In this document: piece after piece, positions 27,556 through 36,595 of the stretch
Numbering within the stretch: position 1 is the first letter of the stretch
How the letters are laid out: the number at the start of each line of letters is the position of its first letter
Source: Labilibaculum sp.
GTDB lineage: Bacteria; Bacteroidota; Bacteroidia; Bacteroidales; Marinifilaceae
DNA length: 64,000 nucleotides
NCBI RefSeq assembly: GCF_963664555.1
Contig: NZ_OY761461.1
Coordinates: forward strand, 2,170,001 to 2,234,000
Direction of reading: 5' to 3'
Program-made: the position numbers and the translations under genes
Notes under the pieces: model-generated
The model's input: only the letters and a program-made list of their open reading frames with translations
Databases searched by the model: none
What the model was told of the DNA's origin: nothing

Positions 27556-28773
27556 TTAAAGGGCTCCTTCATCATATGCTTTTTCGCCATGCAGGGATGC
27601 ATCCAAGCCCAGGTCTTCGTCAATTTGATTCACCTTTACCGGAGTAATGTAGTTGATGATTGCCAGCATTAAATAGGTAAATACAAATGCATAACTGGCA
27701 CTTATCAGCACTGCAGCAAGTTCTTTCAGAAAGAAGGCACTGTCGCCTTCGAGCAGGCCTGCCTGGGTGTTAACCGTTGCAGATGCAAAAATACCTAATG
27801 CGATGGTTCCAAAAACACCACCCATACCGTGAACCCCCCAAACATCGAGAGCATCATCCCAGCCCCATTTGTTTTTAAGCTGCACAGCAAAATAGCAAAG
27901 AGCACCTGCAGCGATTCCAATAATCATGGCTGCCCACAATGGAACAAATCCTGCCGCAGGAGTGATGGTTGCCAAACCGGCAACAGCACCCGTTAAAAGT
28001 CCTACGAATTTTGGCTTTCCTTCGCGTGCCCATTCAATAATCAACCAGGTAATGGCAGCAAACGAAGCCGCTACATCTGTATTTAAAAAAGAAAGAGTTG
28101 AAATGGCATCTACATCCAATTCGCTGCCGGCATTAAATCCATACCATCCGAACCAAAGCAAACCGGTGCCAATTGCAACCAAAGGAATGCTGTTTGGAGG
28201 AGTTTGATTGTCGCGGCGTTTGCCAACGTAGAATACAGATGCCAAGGCTGCAAAACCTGCTGTTGCGTGCACCACAACACCACCGGCAAAATCAAGAACA
28301 CCCCATTGGGCAAGAATACCGCCCCCCCAAATCATATGTACAAATGGGTAGTAAACAAATAATTGCCACAATACCAGAAAGATGAGGTAAGCTTTAAAAG
28401 TTACACGATTCACAAATGCTCCTGTTATCAGCGCAGGTGTAATAATGGCAAACATCATCTGATAAGAGATGAAAATATAAGTTGGATATTTGCCACCGGC
28501 TCCGGCAAAGGGAGAATTGAAATCAATTCCATTTAAAAAAGCAAGATCGAGGTTTCCGATGATTCCTCCTTCGCCGCCGCTAAAGCATAGGGAATAGCCA
28601 AGAGTTACCCACATAATTGTGGTGATACCTAATGATACAAAGGTTTGCATCATTACGCCTAAAATATTTCGTTTTCCGGCTAATCCGCCGTAGAAAAAGG
28701 CCAGTCCTGGTGTCATTAACATCACCAGACTGGTACATAAAATCATAAAAGTAGTTGATCCTGTATCAAACAT
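27556..28773 (-). CDS. amt: Ammonium transporter (Amt family)
   Basis: This 405-residue channel-like transporter moves NH4+/NH3 across the inner membrane. Eleven helices are visible, with the family blocks MLMTPGLAFFYGGLAGKRNILGVM, FAGGVVVHATAGFAALASVFYVGKR (pore His) and DDALDVWGVHGMGGVFGTIALGIFA (second pore His). It lacks a cleaved signal peptide. No glnK/PII gene is adjacent. It lies 22 bases downstream of the outer-membrane protein gene 28796-29605, so the two form an operon (outer-membrane protein first), ended by the hairpin at 27499. Confidence 0.96.
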   Translation of the reverse strand: MFDTGSTTFMILCTSLVMLMTPGLAFFYGGLAGKRNILGVMMQTFVSLGITTIMWVTLGYSLCFSGGEGGIIGNLDLAFLNGIDFNSPFAGAGGKYPTYIFISYQMMFAIITPALITGAFVNRVTFKAYLIFLVLWQLFVYYPFVHMIWGGGILAQWGVLDFAGGVVVHATAGFAALASVFYVGKRRDNQTPPNSIPLVAIGTGLLWFGWYGFNAGSELDVDAISTLSFLNTDVAASFAAITWLIIEWAREGKPKFVGLLTGAVAGLATITPAAGFVPLWAAMIIGIAAGALCYFAVQLKNKWGWDDALDVWGVHGMGGVFGTIALGIFASATVNTQAGLLEGDSAFFLKELAAVLISASYAFVFTYLMLAIINYITPVKVNQIDEDLGLDASLHGEKAYDEGAL

Positions 28774-28795
28774 GATAGTTAGGTTTTAGTGTTTG

Positions 28796-29605
28796 TTAAA
28801 AAGAAAATCCAAAAACAAAATAGATTTTTTCATCTGCCGGATTGGTTATGACTGAAGCTGAAAGGGGGAAAGAAAGTTTTTCGTTGACGGCAACTTCTTT
28901 TGAAAGAGTTACACCCAGATTAACAACACCTGCTTTGCTTCCATAGTAACCGCTCTCGCCATTAAATCCTGTAGAGGTTTTTGCTTCAGCAGGTTTGGTC
29001 AGATTCATACCTAAAAAGGCATCGAGAGTTACGTCGTTTGCCATTTTATGACTGTATGACAACTCTGTGTAAGTGGAGTACTGGAGTCCGGTTTTCTGAT
29101 TGAAATCAGCTGCGTTTGGATGATCTCCAAGTGTAACAGCATCTGCTCCCCAGAAGTTAACTGCGACCATTAATCCAAATGGAATTTTGCTGCTGCCGTT
29201 AAAACTGAAGCTTCCTTCCAGAACATGACCTGTATGATCATTGTTGAATTCAAAATACCTGTAATCTTCGCCTTCGTTTGGGAAGAAGTAATCTGTTAGC
29301 GTAAGACTAAACTGATCTTTTGCAAAAGTATAGCTCAAATACAGGTCGAATTCCTGACCTGCATTGTTTCCGCCTAAGGAATAAGCTCCCCATGCACCCA
29401 ATTCCCAACCTTTGCAGCTAAGGCTTGCAGATGGCTGAAGACTCGGACTTGTGCCTCCAAATTGTGTTCCCCGCCAAATATAGCGGCTCATTACATCGGC
29501 ACCAAAGTCAAGTACCGCTTTCTCTTTTTGTCCAAAGGAATAGCTGCTAATGCTCAGCATAAAAGCCAATAGCAGATATACGCCTGATCGTTTCATAGAA
29601 TTCAT
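28796..29605 (-). CDS. TorF-type outer-membrane channel-like protein, first gene of the amt operon
   Basis: This 269-residue exported protein (signal peptide about 1-25, ending SYSFGQ) is predicted to form a 12-strand or similar beta barrel. It begins with VLDFGADVMSRYIWRGTQFGG, typical of the Gcw_chp/TorF family, and ends in IYFVFGFSF with terminal Phe. The alternative start three codons in (MKRSG) is equally good. Location upstream of amt suggests a role in outer-membrane passage during nitrogen acquisition; this is inference. Confidence 0.82.
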   Translation of the reverse strand: MNSMKRSGVYLLLAFMLSISSYSFGQKEKAVLDFGADVMSRYIWRGTQFGGTSPSLQPSASLSCKGWELGAWGAYSLGGNNAGQEFDLYLSYTFAKDQFSLTLTDYFFPNEGEDYRYFEFNNDHTGHVLEGSFSFNGSSKIPFGLMVAVNFWGADAVTLGDHPNAADFNQKTGLQYSTYTELSYSHKMANDVTLDAFLGMNLTKPAEAKTSTGFNGESGYYGSKAGVVNLGVTLSKEVAVNEKLSFPLSASVITNPADEKIYFVFGFSF

Positions 29606-29832
29606 GTTAGTTTGTTATTGTGTGAATTATACTATGACGAATATAGGAGAGAGCAAATCAGCCCGAAATAGAGAATTACCCCTAAAATGCATTACTGAAA
29701 ATGGCGGTACACTAGGAAAATTACCTAGTGTGGGAATAAAGTAGAATCAGGAGATAATTTAGGTCACTTTAATAATCAGGCATAAATTTTAGTTCATCTA
29801 CATCCTCGAAAGATTGAGACCTTGAATATTCA

Positions 29833-29895
29833 AAGAACAGAGGGGTGTATGTTTACAATCAAATTCTTGTCTGGGAAAGCGAATATTTGTGTATA
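29833..29895. repeat. 63-bp direct repeat, left copy
   Basis: It is identical to 30135-30197 at 60 of 63 positions; both start AAGAACAGAGGGGTGTATG and end GCGAATATTTGTGTATA. The copies are offset by 302 bp. Confidence 0.85.
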
Positions 29896-30134
29896 AAGAG
29901 TAGCTCCCAAAGGAGAAGGGAAAACAGCTTCATTTTTTTTGTTTGTTGGATTTGTAAAGCTCCTTCTCCTTTAGGAGAGGATTGGGATGAGGTTTTTAAA
30001 AGTCTGTTAAGCAGTAAATAATTCTGATAATTGTAATTTTTACAATGCACCCTTTTGCCTGTCGGCACCTTCCCTTAAAAAGGAAGGATTCATTTATTTA
30101 AGGTGTTTCTCCCTTTTTTAAGGGGAGATGTTTG

Positions 30135-30197
30135 AAGAACAGAGGGGTGTATGTTTATAATTAAACTCTTGTCTGGGAAAGCGAATATTTGTGTATA
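30135..30197. repeat. 63-bp direct repeat, right copy
   Basis: This is the partner of 29833-29895. It ends five bases before the stop of the response regulator at 30203, so it lies in that gene's 3' untranslated region. Confidence 0.85.
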
Positions 30198-30202
30198 TTT
30201 TG

Positions 30203-30856
30203 CTAATTAAGTTCCAATTCGATGATGTGGTTTATGATGGCATATTTCACCAATTCGGCAGTGGTGTTTAAACTTAATTTGCTCATAATGTTGTTTTTAT
30301 GGCAATCAACAGTGCGGACACTGATGTTGAGTTGATCAGCCACTTCTTTATTCATGAATCCATCAGCCACCAGACGAAGAACTTCGGTTTCGCGTTTGGT
30401 TAGTTCTCCGTGATTTTTGTCGTCTTTATTGCTTCGCATAAGGCTTCTCATCACAATATTACTGATTACCTGATTAAAGTATTCGTTGCCCTTGTTCACT
30501 TCATGAATGGCCTGGCTAAGTTCATCGCCTGCGATATCTTTGGGCAAATACGCTTTGGCTCCTGCATCCATGGCACTTAAAATAAATTCCTTATTGTTGT
30601 GCATGGATAGAATGATGGTTTTTATGCAGGGATGTTTTTTTGCCAGATATTGAGTGAGTTCAATGCCATTAATTCCAGGCATGCTAATATCAGTAATGAT
30701 AATTTGAGCAGCCAATTGATCCAATTTTTCAATCAAATCATTTGCGTTTCCAAATTCTCCAATAACATTTATGTCTTTGCTGTTGTGCAGTAAGGATTTT
30801 AATCCGTCGCGAAACAATTTGTGATCGTCAACCAAAACAACATTAATCTTATTCAT
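30203..30856 (-). CDS. NarL/FixJ-type response regulator
   Basis: This 217-residue regulator has receiver phospho-acceptor Asp56 (IIITDISMPGINGIELT), DDHKLF at the start and LPKD for the conserved Lys. The LuxR-type HTH is LTKRETEVLRLVADGFMNKEVADQLNISVRTVDCHKNNI. It lies 107 bases downstream of the large sensor kinase and is its likely partner. A perfect palindrome sits in the gap between them. Targets are unknown. Confidence 0.95.
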   Translation of the reverse strand: MNKINVVLVDDHKLFRDGLKSLLHNSKDINVIGEFGNANDLIEKLDQLAAQIIITDISMPGINGIELTQYLAKKHPCIKTIILSMHNNKEFILSAMDAGAKAYLPKDIAGDELSQAIHEVNKGNEYFNQVISNIVMRSLMRSNKDDKNHGELTKRETEVLRLVADGFMNKEVADQLNISVRTVDCHKNNIMSKLSLNTTAELVKYAIINHIIELELN

Positions 30857-30887
30857 ATGTTTATAATTTTAAGTTTTTGCCATATGG

Positions 30888-30905
30888 TCCCGAAAGCTTT
30901 CGGGA
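30888..30905. repeat. 18-bp perfect palindrome between kinase and regulator genes
   Basis: TCCCGAAAGCTTTCGGGA is a perfect palindrome, extended by TGG/CCA-like flanks. It resembles other CCCGA...TCGGG palindromes in this window (48880-48895 and 49195-49209), suggesting a family of small mobile palindromes. Confidence 0.65.
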
Positions 30906-30963
30906 TTACCATGCACGGAATAATCATCTCCCTGTGTGTAAAAACACCTTTGGAATGGACGTT

Positions 30964-32730
30964 TCATACTGATATTTTTACTAATGGAATTTTACATTGT
31001 ACCTTTAAGCCATGAGGATATTCTTCCTCTAAAAATACATTTCCTCCTAATATGGAAATGCGTTCTGTAATATTTGATAAGCCGTTGCCGTTTTTAGGAA
31101 TTCCATTCAGAGGCAATCCGATGCCATCATCTTTTATTTCGAAAAACAGGTAATCTGCTTTTTGCGTTAACTGGATGTTGATATTTTTAGCCTGGCCGTG
31201 TTTTATGATATTGTTAGTTGCTTCCTGTGCAATTCGGTAGAGGTAGGTCTCTGTTTTTTTGCTGATTTCAGGTAAATCGCCCTGAATCTGTAAATCAGTT
31301 TGTAATAAGCTGTTTTCTTCAATTCGCTGCAGCAGACTGCCAAGAGCATGATTCAATCCGAATTCCCGTAAAACAGCAGGCATTAAATCATTTGACATGC
31401 TCCGGATCTCTGTCATTAAATCGGTAAACATTTCCCGCGATTCCCCCAATACGGCAGCTGCATTTTCCGGAGCCGTGTTTTCCAGCCGCATTTTAATGGC
31501 CAAAATAGTTTGAGCCAATCCATCATGCAGTTCCCTGGCCAACCGGCTTCGTTCTGCTTCCTGTCCATCTATCATCGATGAAATACTTTGGTCTTTGGCA
31601 ATTTGAAGGTTCTCCTGCTGTTCTTTAATTTTCCGGGTCATTTGGTTGAAAGCCGCAAGCAATTCCATGATTTCGCCATCGGCTTTTATATCGGTAACCT
31701 GTTCGTAAATTCCCGATGAAATTTTCTCCGTTTCGGCCCGCAGTTTCCGGATAGGAGCTGTTATGGTGTTGGCAATTATGGCAACAACACCCAGCAGCAA
31801 CAAACTTAGAATAATCAGAATGTAAAACATAGAGTTTCCGTAATTCCGAATGGGAATCATGGCTTCGTGTTGATCTATTTCAGCAAGAATCACCCAATTT
31901 AAATCCGGCAGATTCATTTTGCTGTAAGAGCTTAGCACCTGAACGCCTCGGTAATCTTTAAAAATATCGGAACCAATACTATCCTGAAATGCCAGTTTTA
32001 CACCTTTGGTTGAGGCTTTAAGCGCGTAAGTAGAATTTTCCTGAAAGCGGCTTGTACTTCTCAACAGATGATCTTCTCCCACCAGATAAGCTTCGCCGGA
32101 TTTACCCAATCCGTTCAACGGATTTCGATCGAGCATAATGGAATTGATAATTTCTGTATTGATACTAAAAGCCACAACGGCCTTTTGCTCTTGAAAGCTG
32201 ATTGTTCGGCAAATAAGGATTTCTGTTTTTGACTGATCTTTTGTGTTGAGCAGTTCCCGAACCGAAATTTCATTTTTAGGAAGCAGACCGGCAAACAATT
32301 GAAGATGCTCAGGCTGTAATTTTGTTTGGCTCAGATCACCGGTTTTTGGCTTGATTTGGAAACCCGAAGAAACTGTATTCGACTGATAGATGTAAATGCT
32401 TTTATAATTTTGTTTGCCGGTAAGTAAGGAAGCAAAACCAGTTTTAAAAATGCGATGATCACTAATGAAATGGGAGAGATTCACCTTACTTTTTTCAGGA
32501 GGGAAACTGAATGTAAGAGTACTGATTGCTTCTATTTCATGAATGCATTGCCGGAAAAAATCTTCAACGCGCTTTTTCTTTTCAATCCGCACGGATGTAA
32601 GCTGGTTAAAGGTGCGTAAAATAAGAGCATCTTTTGCCTGTGTATAGGCAAATATACCAACAATAAGTATTGATAATAAGTTGAGTACGACAAAGTATAT
32701 CAGGAGCTTGTTAGCTAAAGATTTCCTCAT
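30964..32730 (-). CDS. Membrane sensor histidine kinase with Cache-like sensor and HAMP
   Basis: This 588-residue kinase has a first transmembrane helix at about 9-30, a ~260-residue extracytoplasmic Cache-like sensor (with GKSGEAYLVGEDHLLRSTSRF and FKDYRGVQVLSSYSKM), a second helix at about 297-318, and a HAMP domain. A coiled coil leads to the HisKA_3 phosphoacceptor (RLARELHDGLAQTILAIK, His near 397) and a HATPase domain (DDGIGLP, NGNGLSNITERISILGG). The dCache fold usually binds small organic ligands. Cognate regulator: 30203-30856. Confidence 0.94.
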   Translation of the reverse strand: MRKSLANKLLIYFVVLNLLSILIVGIFAYTQAKDALILRTFNQLTSVRIEKKKRVEDFFRQCIHEIEAISTLTFSFPPEKSKVNLSHFISDHRIFKTGFASLLTGKQNYKSIYIYQSNTVSSGFQIKPKTGDLSQTKLQPEHLQLFAGLLPKNEISVRELLNTKDQSKTEILICRTISFQEQKAVVAFSINTEIINSIMLDRNPLNGLGKSGEAYLVGEDHLLRSTSRFQENSTYALKASTKGVKLAFQDSIGSDIFKDYRGVQVLSSYSKMNLPDLNWVILAEIDQHEAMIPIRNYGNSMFYILIILSLLLLGVVAIIANTITAPIRKLRAETEKISSGIYEQVTDIKADGEIMELLAAFNQMTRKIKEQQENLQIAKDQSISSMIDGQEAERSRLARELHDGLAQTILAIKMRLENTAPENAAAVLGESREMFTDLMTEIRSMSNDLMPAVLREFGLNHALGSLLQRIEENSLLQTDLQIQGDLPEISKKTETYLYRIAQEATNNIIKHGQAKNINIQLTQKADYLFFEIKDDGIGLPLNGIPKNGNGLSNITERISILGGNVFLEEEYPHGLKVQCKIPLVKISV

Positions 32731-32915
32731 ACCGGTTTCTGTAAGTTAGTGTGTTTGTTGCTGTCAAAGGTATTATTTCTCCTCAAATCAGGCTTTCGAA
32801 AACGATTGTTTTTATTGAAAGAAGTTATTTTTATAATGAATCCACATTAAGCCGGGGGCAATTGTTACCTATCTGAAGTATTGCTTTTTGTTCTTTACTG
32901 CAGAAAGTAACTGTT

Positions 32916-33614
32916 TTAGTTGGATTTGCTGATCAACAGCAAACTTCGGTCAATTTCCTGAAGCAATCGAAGCGTATTAATTTGTTGTTTTTGATCCAGC
33001 AGGAAGGTTTTGCTTTCAGGAAATCCACTCATGGCGCGAATAATTTTCCACTGAAGTAAGTTGTTGTCCATATATTGACGATAACATTCCAGCAGGTGTT
33101 TCAATAGTTCTGGTTCGGAATCGTAAAAGTTAATAAATCCAATGGCATCAATGGCTTCGGAAATTTGTTTCGGTTTATTTGCTTCGAGTACAGTAAGCAG
33201 CAGCGGAAGAGCTTTTTTTCCGAAACGAATAAGAGTACGGGCAGCAATATCCCTTGGCAAAGGATAACTGATTTTTTTGAATTCCTTTGCCGGGATTTCC
33301 TGATGTTGATTGCTTCCTATTTTGCCTAATTGTGCCAGTAAAGGCTCAATAGACAAAGAACCTATCTTTACCAGCGAATCGCAGATTTCAAGTTTAGAAT
33401 ACAGCTTTGTTTCTACCTGCAGTGCCGAAATCAGAGCAAATACAGATTCTTGAGTTTGGTGTTTCGCAAGTAAATTGGCAGCAATGGTTCTTTCGCCTGC
33501 AATTGAACTGCTGATAAGCGCAGTTAGTTCCTTACATGTTAGATGATCAAATTTTGTTTTTTCGGCATTTGATGCGTAACCACGGGATATTTTTTGAGCT
33601 TCTTTTAGGTTCAT
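32916..33614 (-). CDS. HEAT-repeat-like protein
   Basis: This 232-residue soluble helical protein has repeats of the HEAT type (ERTIAANLLAKHQTQESVFALISALQ; DIAARTLIRFGKKALPLLLTVLE; ISEAIDAIGFINF). It is probably a protein-protein interaction scaffold. No enzymatic motif is present. It stands 185 bases from the kinase gene on the same strand and could be its upstream operon partner. Confidence 0.7.
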   Translation of the reverse strand: MNLKEAQKISRGYASNAEKTKFDHLTCKELTALISSSIAGERTIAANLLAKHQTQESVFALISALQVETKLYSKLEICDSLVKIGSLSIEPLLAQLGKIGSNQHQEIPAKEFKKISYPLPRDIAARTLIRFGKKALPLLLTVLEANKPKQISEAIDAIGFINFYDSEPELLKHLLECYRQYMDNNLLQWKIIRAMSGFPESKTFLLDQKQQINTLRLLQEIDRSLLLISKSN

Positions 33615-33804
33615 TAAGCTTTATAAATCGATTCTGTTTTTTGCAAAAGTATTTAATTTGGAGGAGTAAAAGCCAAAATAGGATGCGGTTTCGTGATGCA
33701 TGCTGCCAAATTGGTTTTCAGTTCGCAGATCGCGTCTTTTTGATTCGGTCGGTGCGCTCGTTTTTTTTCGCTTTTAATTTTGCCTGAATGCCGCAACACA
33801 TTGC

Positions 33805-34224
33805 TTAGTTCGCAATTTTTATATCGATTAATTTTTCGATGTTGTTGATCGGTTTGGCATTGTGAACCTCAATTGAAAGGCCGCGTCCTTCGGCATATTT
33901 TTTAGCACCAGCCAAATCTTCTTTTATGGCTGCATCGATATCGCCCGCCATAACCTGATCCATTGCTTTTTGTCCAAAAACAAAGGCCGCTTTAAAATAC
34001 CCTTGCCGGGGAAGAAGGTAAATAATCGCCCGTTTTTTATCTTTTAGGCGAAAGCTCCATCCGTAATTTTTACCGGGATAGTTCCACTCTTCTTTTGGGT
34101 TTGGATATTTTTTTCGAACACTTTCGGCAATCTGTTCCCATAAAGGATAAAGCGAAGCCAATTGTTCCTGTAAACCTTTCTGTGTGGGTTCTGCTGTTTT
34201 GTCGGTAAAAATGCTGATGTCCAT
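33805..34224 (-). CDS. DUF3788 family protein
   Basis: This 139-residue cytosolic protein matches the DUF3788 family (EEWNYPGKNYGWSFRLKDKKRAIIYLLPRQGYFKAAFVFGQKA). These are small alpha/beta proteins related to the YdhG/DUF1801 fold, without an assigned function. It is monocistronic, the last recognisable gene before a 1.45-kb gene-free region and the cassette array. Confidence 0.85.
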   Translation of the reverse strand: MDISIFTDKTAEPTQKGLQEQLASLYPLWEQIAESVRKKYPNPKEEWNYPGKNYGWSFRLKDKKRAIIYLLPRQGYFKAAFVFGQKAMDQVMAGDIDAAIKEDLAGAKKYAEGRGLSIEVHNAKPINNIEKLIDIKIAN

Positions 34225-34342
34225 CGTATTTTTGAATTAGCTGGTTTCTATTTTTGATTGATAGTTTGATCAACTAAAGTTAAATAAGATTTGAACGCCA
34301 ACAAAAAAACAAATAAAGAGGCGAAAAATGGTGAAGTGCTTG

Positions 34343-34362
34343 CTGTGAGAGGCTTAGGGTGA
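34343..34362 (+). repeat. 20-nt match to the group II intron 3' terminus
   Basis: CTGTGAGAGGCTTAGGGTGA is identical to 40285-40304 and to the same segment of the second intron, where it spans the end of domain V and the start of domain VI. Flanking sequence does not match, so it is at most an intron relic. Confidence 0.5.
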
Positions 34363-34980
34363 ATTGAAATTGCAAAGCCTGTTTTGCTGCCAAAACAGAA
34401 TTTTTTTTCATTTCAATTGAGGCACCTTGGCAAAAAAAATGTCTCATAGTATTCGATAAAATCTTTTTTTAATGATTGTCTGTGCCATGTTACTAATTTT
34501 TATTGGTTGAATATATTGTTTGGGATCCTGTATTAAAGCTAGGAAAGATTTTTTAGTAAAAATGCTTTTTTTTTGATGTTTTTTTCTCAGGAGACTTAAC
34601 ATCGCAAAAATACTGGGCTTACAGGATGAAAATTAATTGTATTGATAGAGTGTTTGTTACTGAATTTTGAATGTTTTTTTATAAATCAAAAAGCAAAATA
34701 ATATATGGTTAAGTTTAAATAAAGCCTAAACAGGGCGAAGTTCAAAAAATCACCCCTTTTGTTTTGTGTTGCTGCTATTTAATAAACAGGTTTTTGCATG
34801 TGCTTTAAGCGAAAGGATAAAAAAATGACGTTTTGCTATATTTAATTTGTTTTGTTAATTATTTTGTGTGTGGTGATTGGTTTGAAATACCTGTTTTTAT
34901 TGTCTTCTTACTGCAAATTTTGTTTTTGTGAAAAATATGGCGTGTAAGTGTTTTTCGGAACAAATTGTATCATGCAGCAA

Positions 34981-35165
34981 TTTGCAAAAGACATTTTACA
35001 ATTTGCAAAAGACCCGTTTGCGTTTGCAAAAGACGTTTTGGAAGTTAATTTTGGCAATTTTGGCGCTTCAAATGAGCCAAATTGTGCCCGTTTTCGTCTC
35101 AGAAAAATCCCAACATGCATTTTGAAACTCCCAACATGCATTTTGGAAATTGCAAAATGCCATTT
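34981..35165. repeat. 21-bp heptad-coding repeats
   Basis: TTTGCAAAAGAC recurs at 34981, 35002 and 35023 (21-bp period). CCCAACATGCATTTTGAAA occurs twice at 21-bp spacing near 35108 and 35129, and related ATTGCAAAATGCCATTTGAAA follows. Each unit is seven codons long and open on both strands, giving heptads of the FAKDxLx or PTCILxL kind. There is no credible start or homology, so I treat it as repetitive DNA, possibly related in origin to the 42-bp array at 2147. Confidence 0.75.
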
Positions 35166-35707
35166 GAAAGTTTCCTGAAAGCCAGATTAAAATGCAATGG
35201 ATCGTTTCTGATCGGCAAAATGCATCCTCTTCTGCGGAGGTTCTGAACGAAACCAATCAATCAATTTCAAAAAATTACTTTGTTGTTTTCTTGCCTAGAA
35301 ATATCAGAACACAAAATAGTGTAAACATATTTTTTATGATTTCCTGTTACAATTAAAAAAAGATAAGTACATTCGGTTTCTAGTAACGATAAGTAATTAC
35401 AAATTAGTCTTGTTATTGGGAGGAGTAAGAACAATATTCTTACTGGAAACTAATTTAGGATGTATTTGAGAGCTGAACATCTAAGCGGACTATTGAAAAA
35501 TGAGTTCAATAAAAGTAGGCCTTACTGCCTGTATTTTGGGAAATGTGGATAATGGTGAATAAAACCGGCAAATTAAGACTCAAAACATAATATGTGTACA
35601 TTACTGCCCAATATGGGTCGGTAAATACACTTTTGCAATAAATATAAACGAAATAAAGCCCATTGCTTTATTTAAGAGTTGGGCACAAGCAAAAAACAAA
35701 TCTAAAA

Positions 35708-35959
35708 ATGAATAAGAGATTCTATTATATACTGATGGTTTTATGTATTTGTGGAATTCCTTTTTTCGGGTTTGGAATAATAAATACATTGGTCAGTTTA
35801 AAATACGAGACAGAAGGAGTAAATGAGTGCATTTCTTTGACGACAAGCTATGACTTGTGTTTGACACTGAATATTCTGAAAGGATTGACATTATTATGTA
35901 CTATATCATTATTCATTTTAATAGTATTTAAGCAAAAATTAATTAAAACAAGAAAATAA
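35708..35959 (+). CDS. Small two-helix membrane protein (cassette 1)
   Basis: This 83-residue protein has two hydrophobic helices (YYILMVLCICGIPFFGFGII and LNILKGLTLLCTISLFILIVF) separated by a polar segment with two Cys. I recognise no family. The ATG at 35708 is preferred over the frame opening at 35663, which would start inside the recombination boundary. It is the first gene of cassette 1, nine bases before the second. Confidence 0.65.
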   Translation: MNKRFYYILMVLCICGIPFFGFGIINTLVSLKYETEGVNECISLTTSYDLCLTLNILKGLTLLCTISLFILIVFKQKLIKTRK

Positions 35960-35968
35960 AGCTGACCT

Positions 35969-36319
35969 ATGACTGAATTAGTAAAACTCTATTGGAAAGT
36001 TTATCGATTAAAAATAGCAATTGTAATTACATTAATAATAATCGGGGCAACATTATTGCTACCGTTGTTAAAGGTGGAAACATTTGATTTAGTTGAATCA
36101 TTGATCCAAAGCGTAATCGCAATAGGATTATATATAATTATGACTCCTGTTTTTGTGATTGGTTATTATTTCTATAAAAAACAGCAACAGGACAGAAATC
36201 CTGGATATAAGATGGAATTGCCAGACATATATAGCCTTGACATATATTTAAGTGTTTATACTGTTTATGCGACTTTAGCTTTTATAGCAAGTCTCTTTAT
36301 GGACAATATATTTCATTAA
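35969..36319 (+). CDS. Three-helix membrane protein (cassette 1)
   Basis: This 116-residue protein has hydrophobic segments at about 13-33, 40-66 and 88-114 and no recognised family. It is co-transcribed with the preceding small protein. Two-gene cassettes of membrane proteins are sometimes toxin/immunity-like, but nothing here shows that. It ends 11 bases before R'' of attC1. Confidence 0.65.
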   Translation: MTELVKLYWKVYRLKIAIVITLIIIGATLLLPLLKVETFDLVESLIQSVIAIGLYIIMTPVFVIGYYFYKKQQQDRNPGYKMELPDIYSLDIYLSVYTVYATLAFIASLFMDNIFH

Positions 36320-36330
36320 AATAAATGCCA

Positions 36331-36525
36331 GTGCCCAACAATGCATAATAAGGCATGTGGGGAGCAGTGCTTCGCGAGCGGTGGTGATTTCTATTTGACC
36401 GCCTAATACTTTTAAAGTTACTTTGTTTTGTTAAATTAGTCCCTTGTAAAAGCATTAGGCTCAGTGTGGTTTTGGAAAGGCAGACAATTTCAATCCCCAC
36501 ACAGCCTCATATGCCAACGTTGTGG
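36331..36525 (+). other. attC-like site 1 (between cassettes 1 and 2)
   Basis: R'' GTGCCCAAC (36331-36339) pairs with the cassette 1 start, and R' is GTTGTGGGG at 36519. The inner arms are imperfectly complementary (GCATAATAAGGC...GTGGGGA against TCCCCACA...GCCTCATATGC). The centre holds a second hairpin (CCTAATACTTTTA / TAAAAGCATTAGG). At 195 bp it is long for an attC. Confidence 0.7.
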
Positions 36526-36595
36526 GGCATGCAAAAAAAGACCTCGTTATAATCTTATGGGAGATTAATATAAAAATTGTCATTAGAGAAAAACT

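Larger units (their letters stand above)
29606..30202. other. Intergenic region with a 63-bp direct repeat and interspersed motifs
   Basis: No gene is supported in this 597-bp stretch. It holds the direct repeats at 29833-29895 and 30135-30197. Between them are two Bacteroidota-style intergenic motifs, one with CTCCTTCTCCTTTAGGAG (29961-29978) and one with complementary CCTTCCCTTAAAAAGGAAGG-type sequences (about 30069-30127). Confidence 0.55.
34225..35677. other. Gene-free 1.45-kb interval left of the cassette array
   Basis: No gene is supported. It holds a 20-nt match to the 3' end of the + strand group II introns (34343-34362), the 21-bp repeats at 34981-35165, and AT-rich sequence. The last ~80 bases contain CAATATGGG and CCCATTG plus AAATAAAGC/GCTTTATTT palindromes just before the first GTT boundary. 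These could be the remains of an upstream recombination site. No integrase coding sequence is present. Confidence 0.6.
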
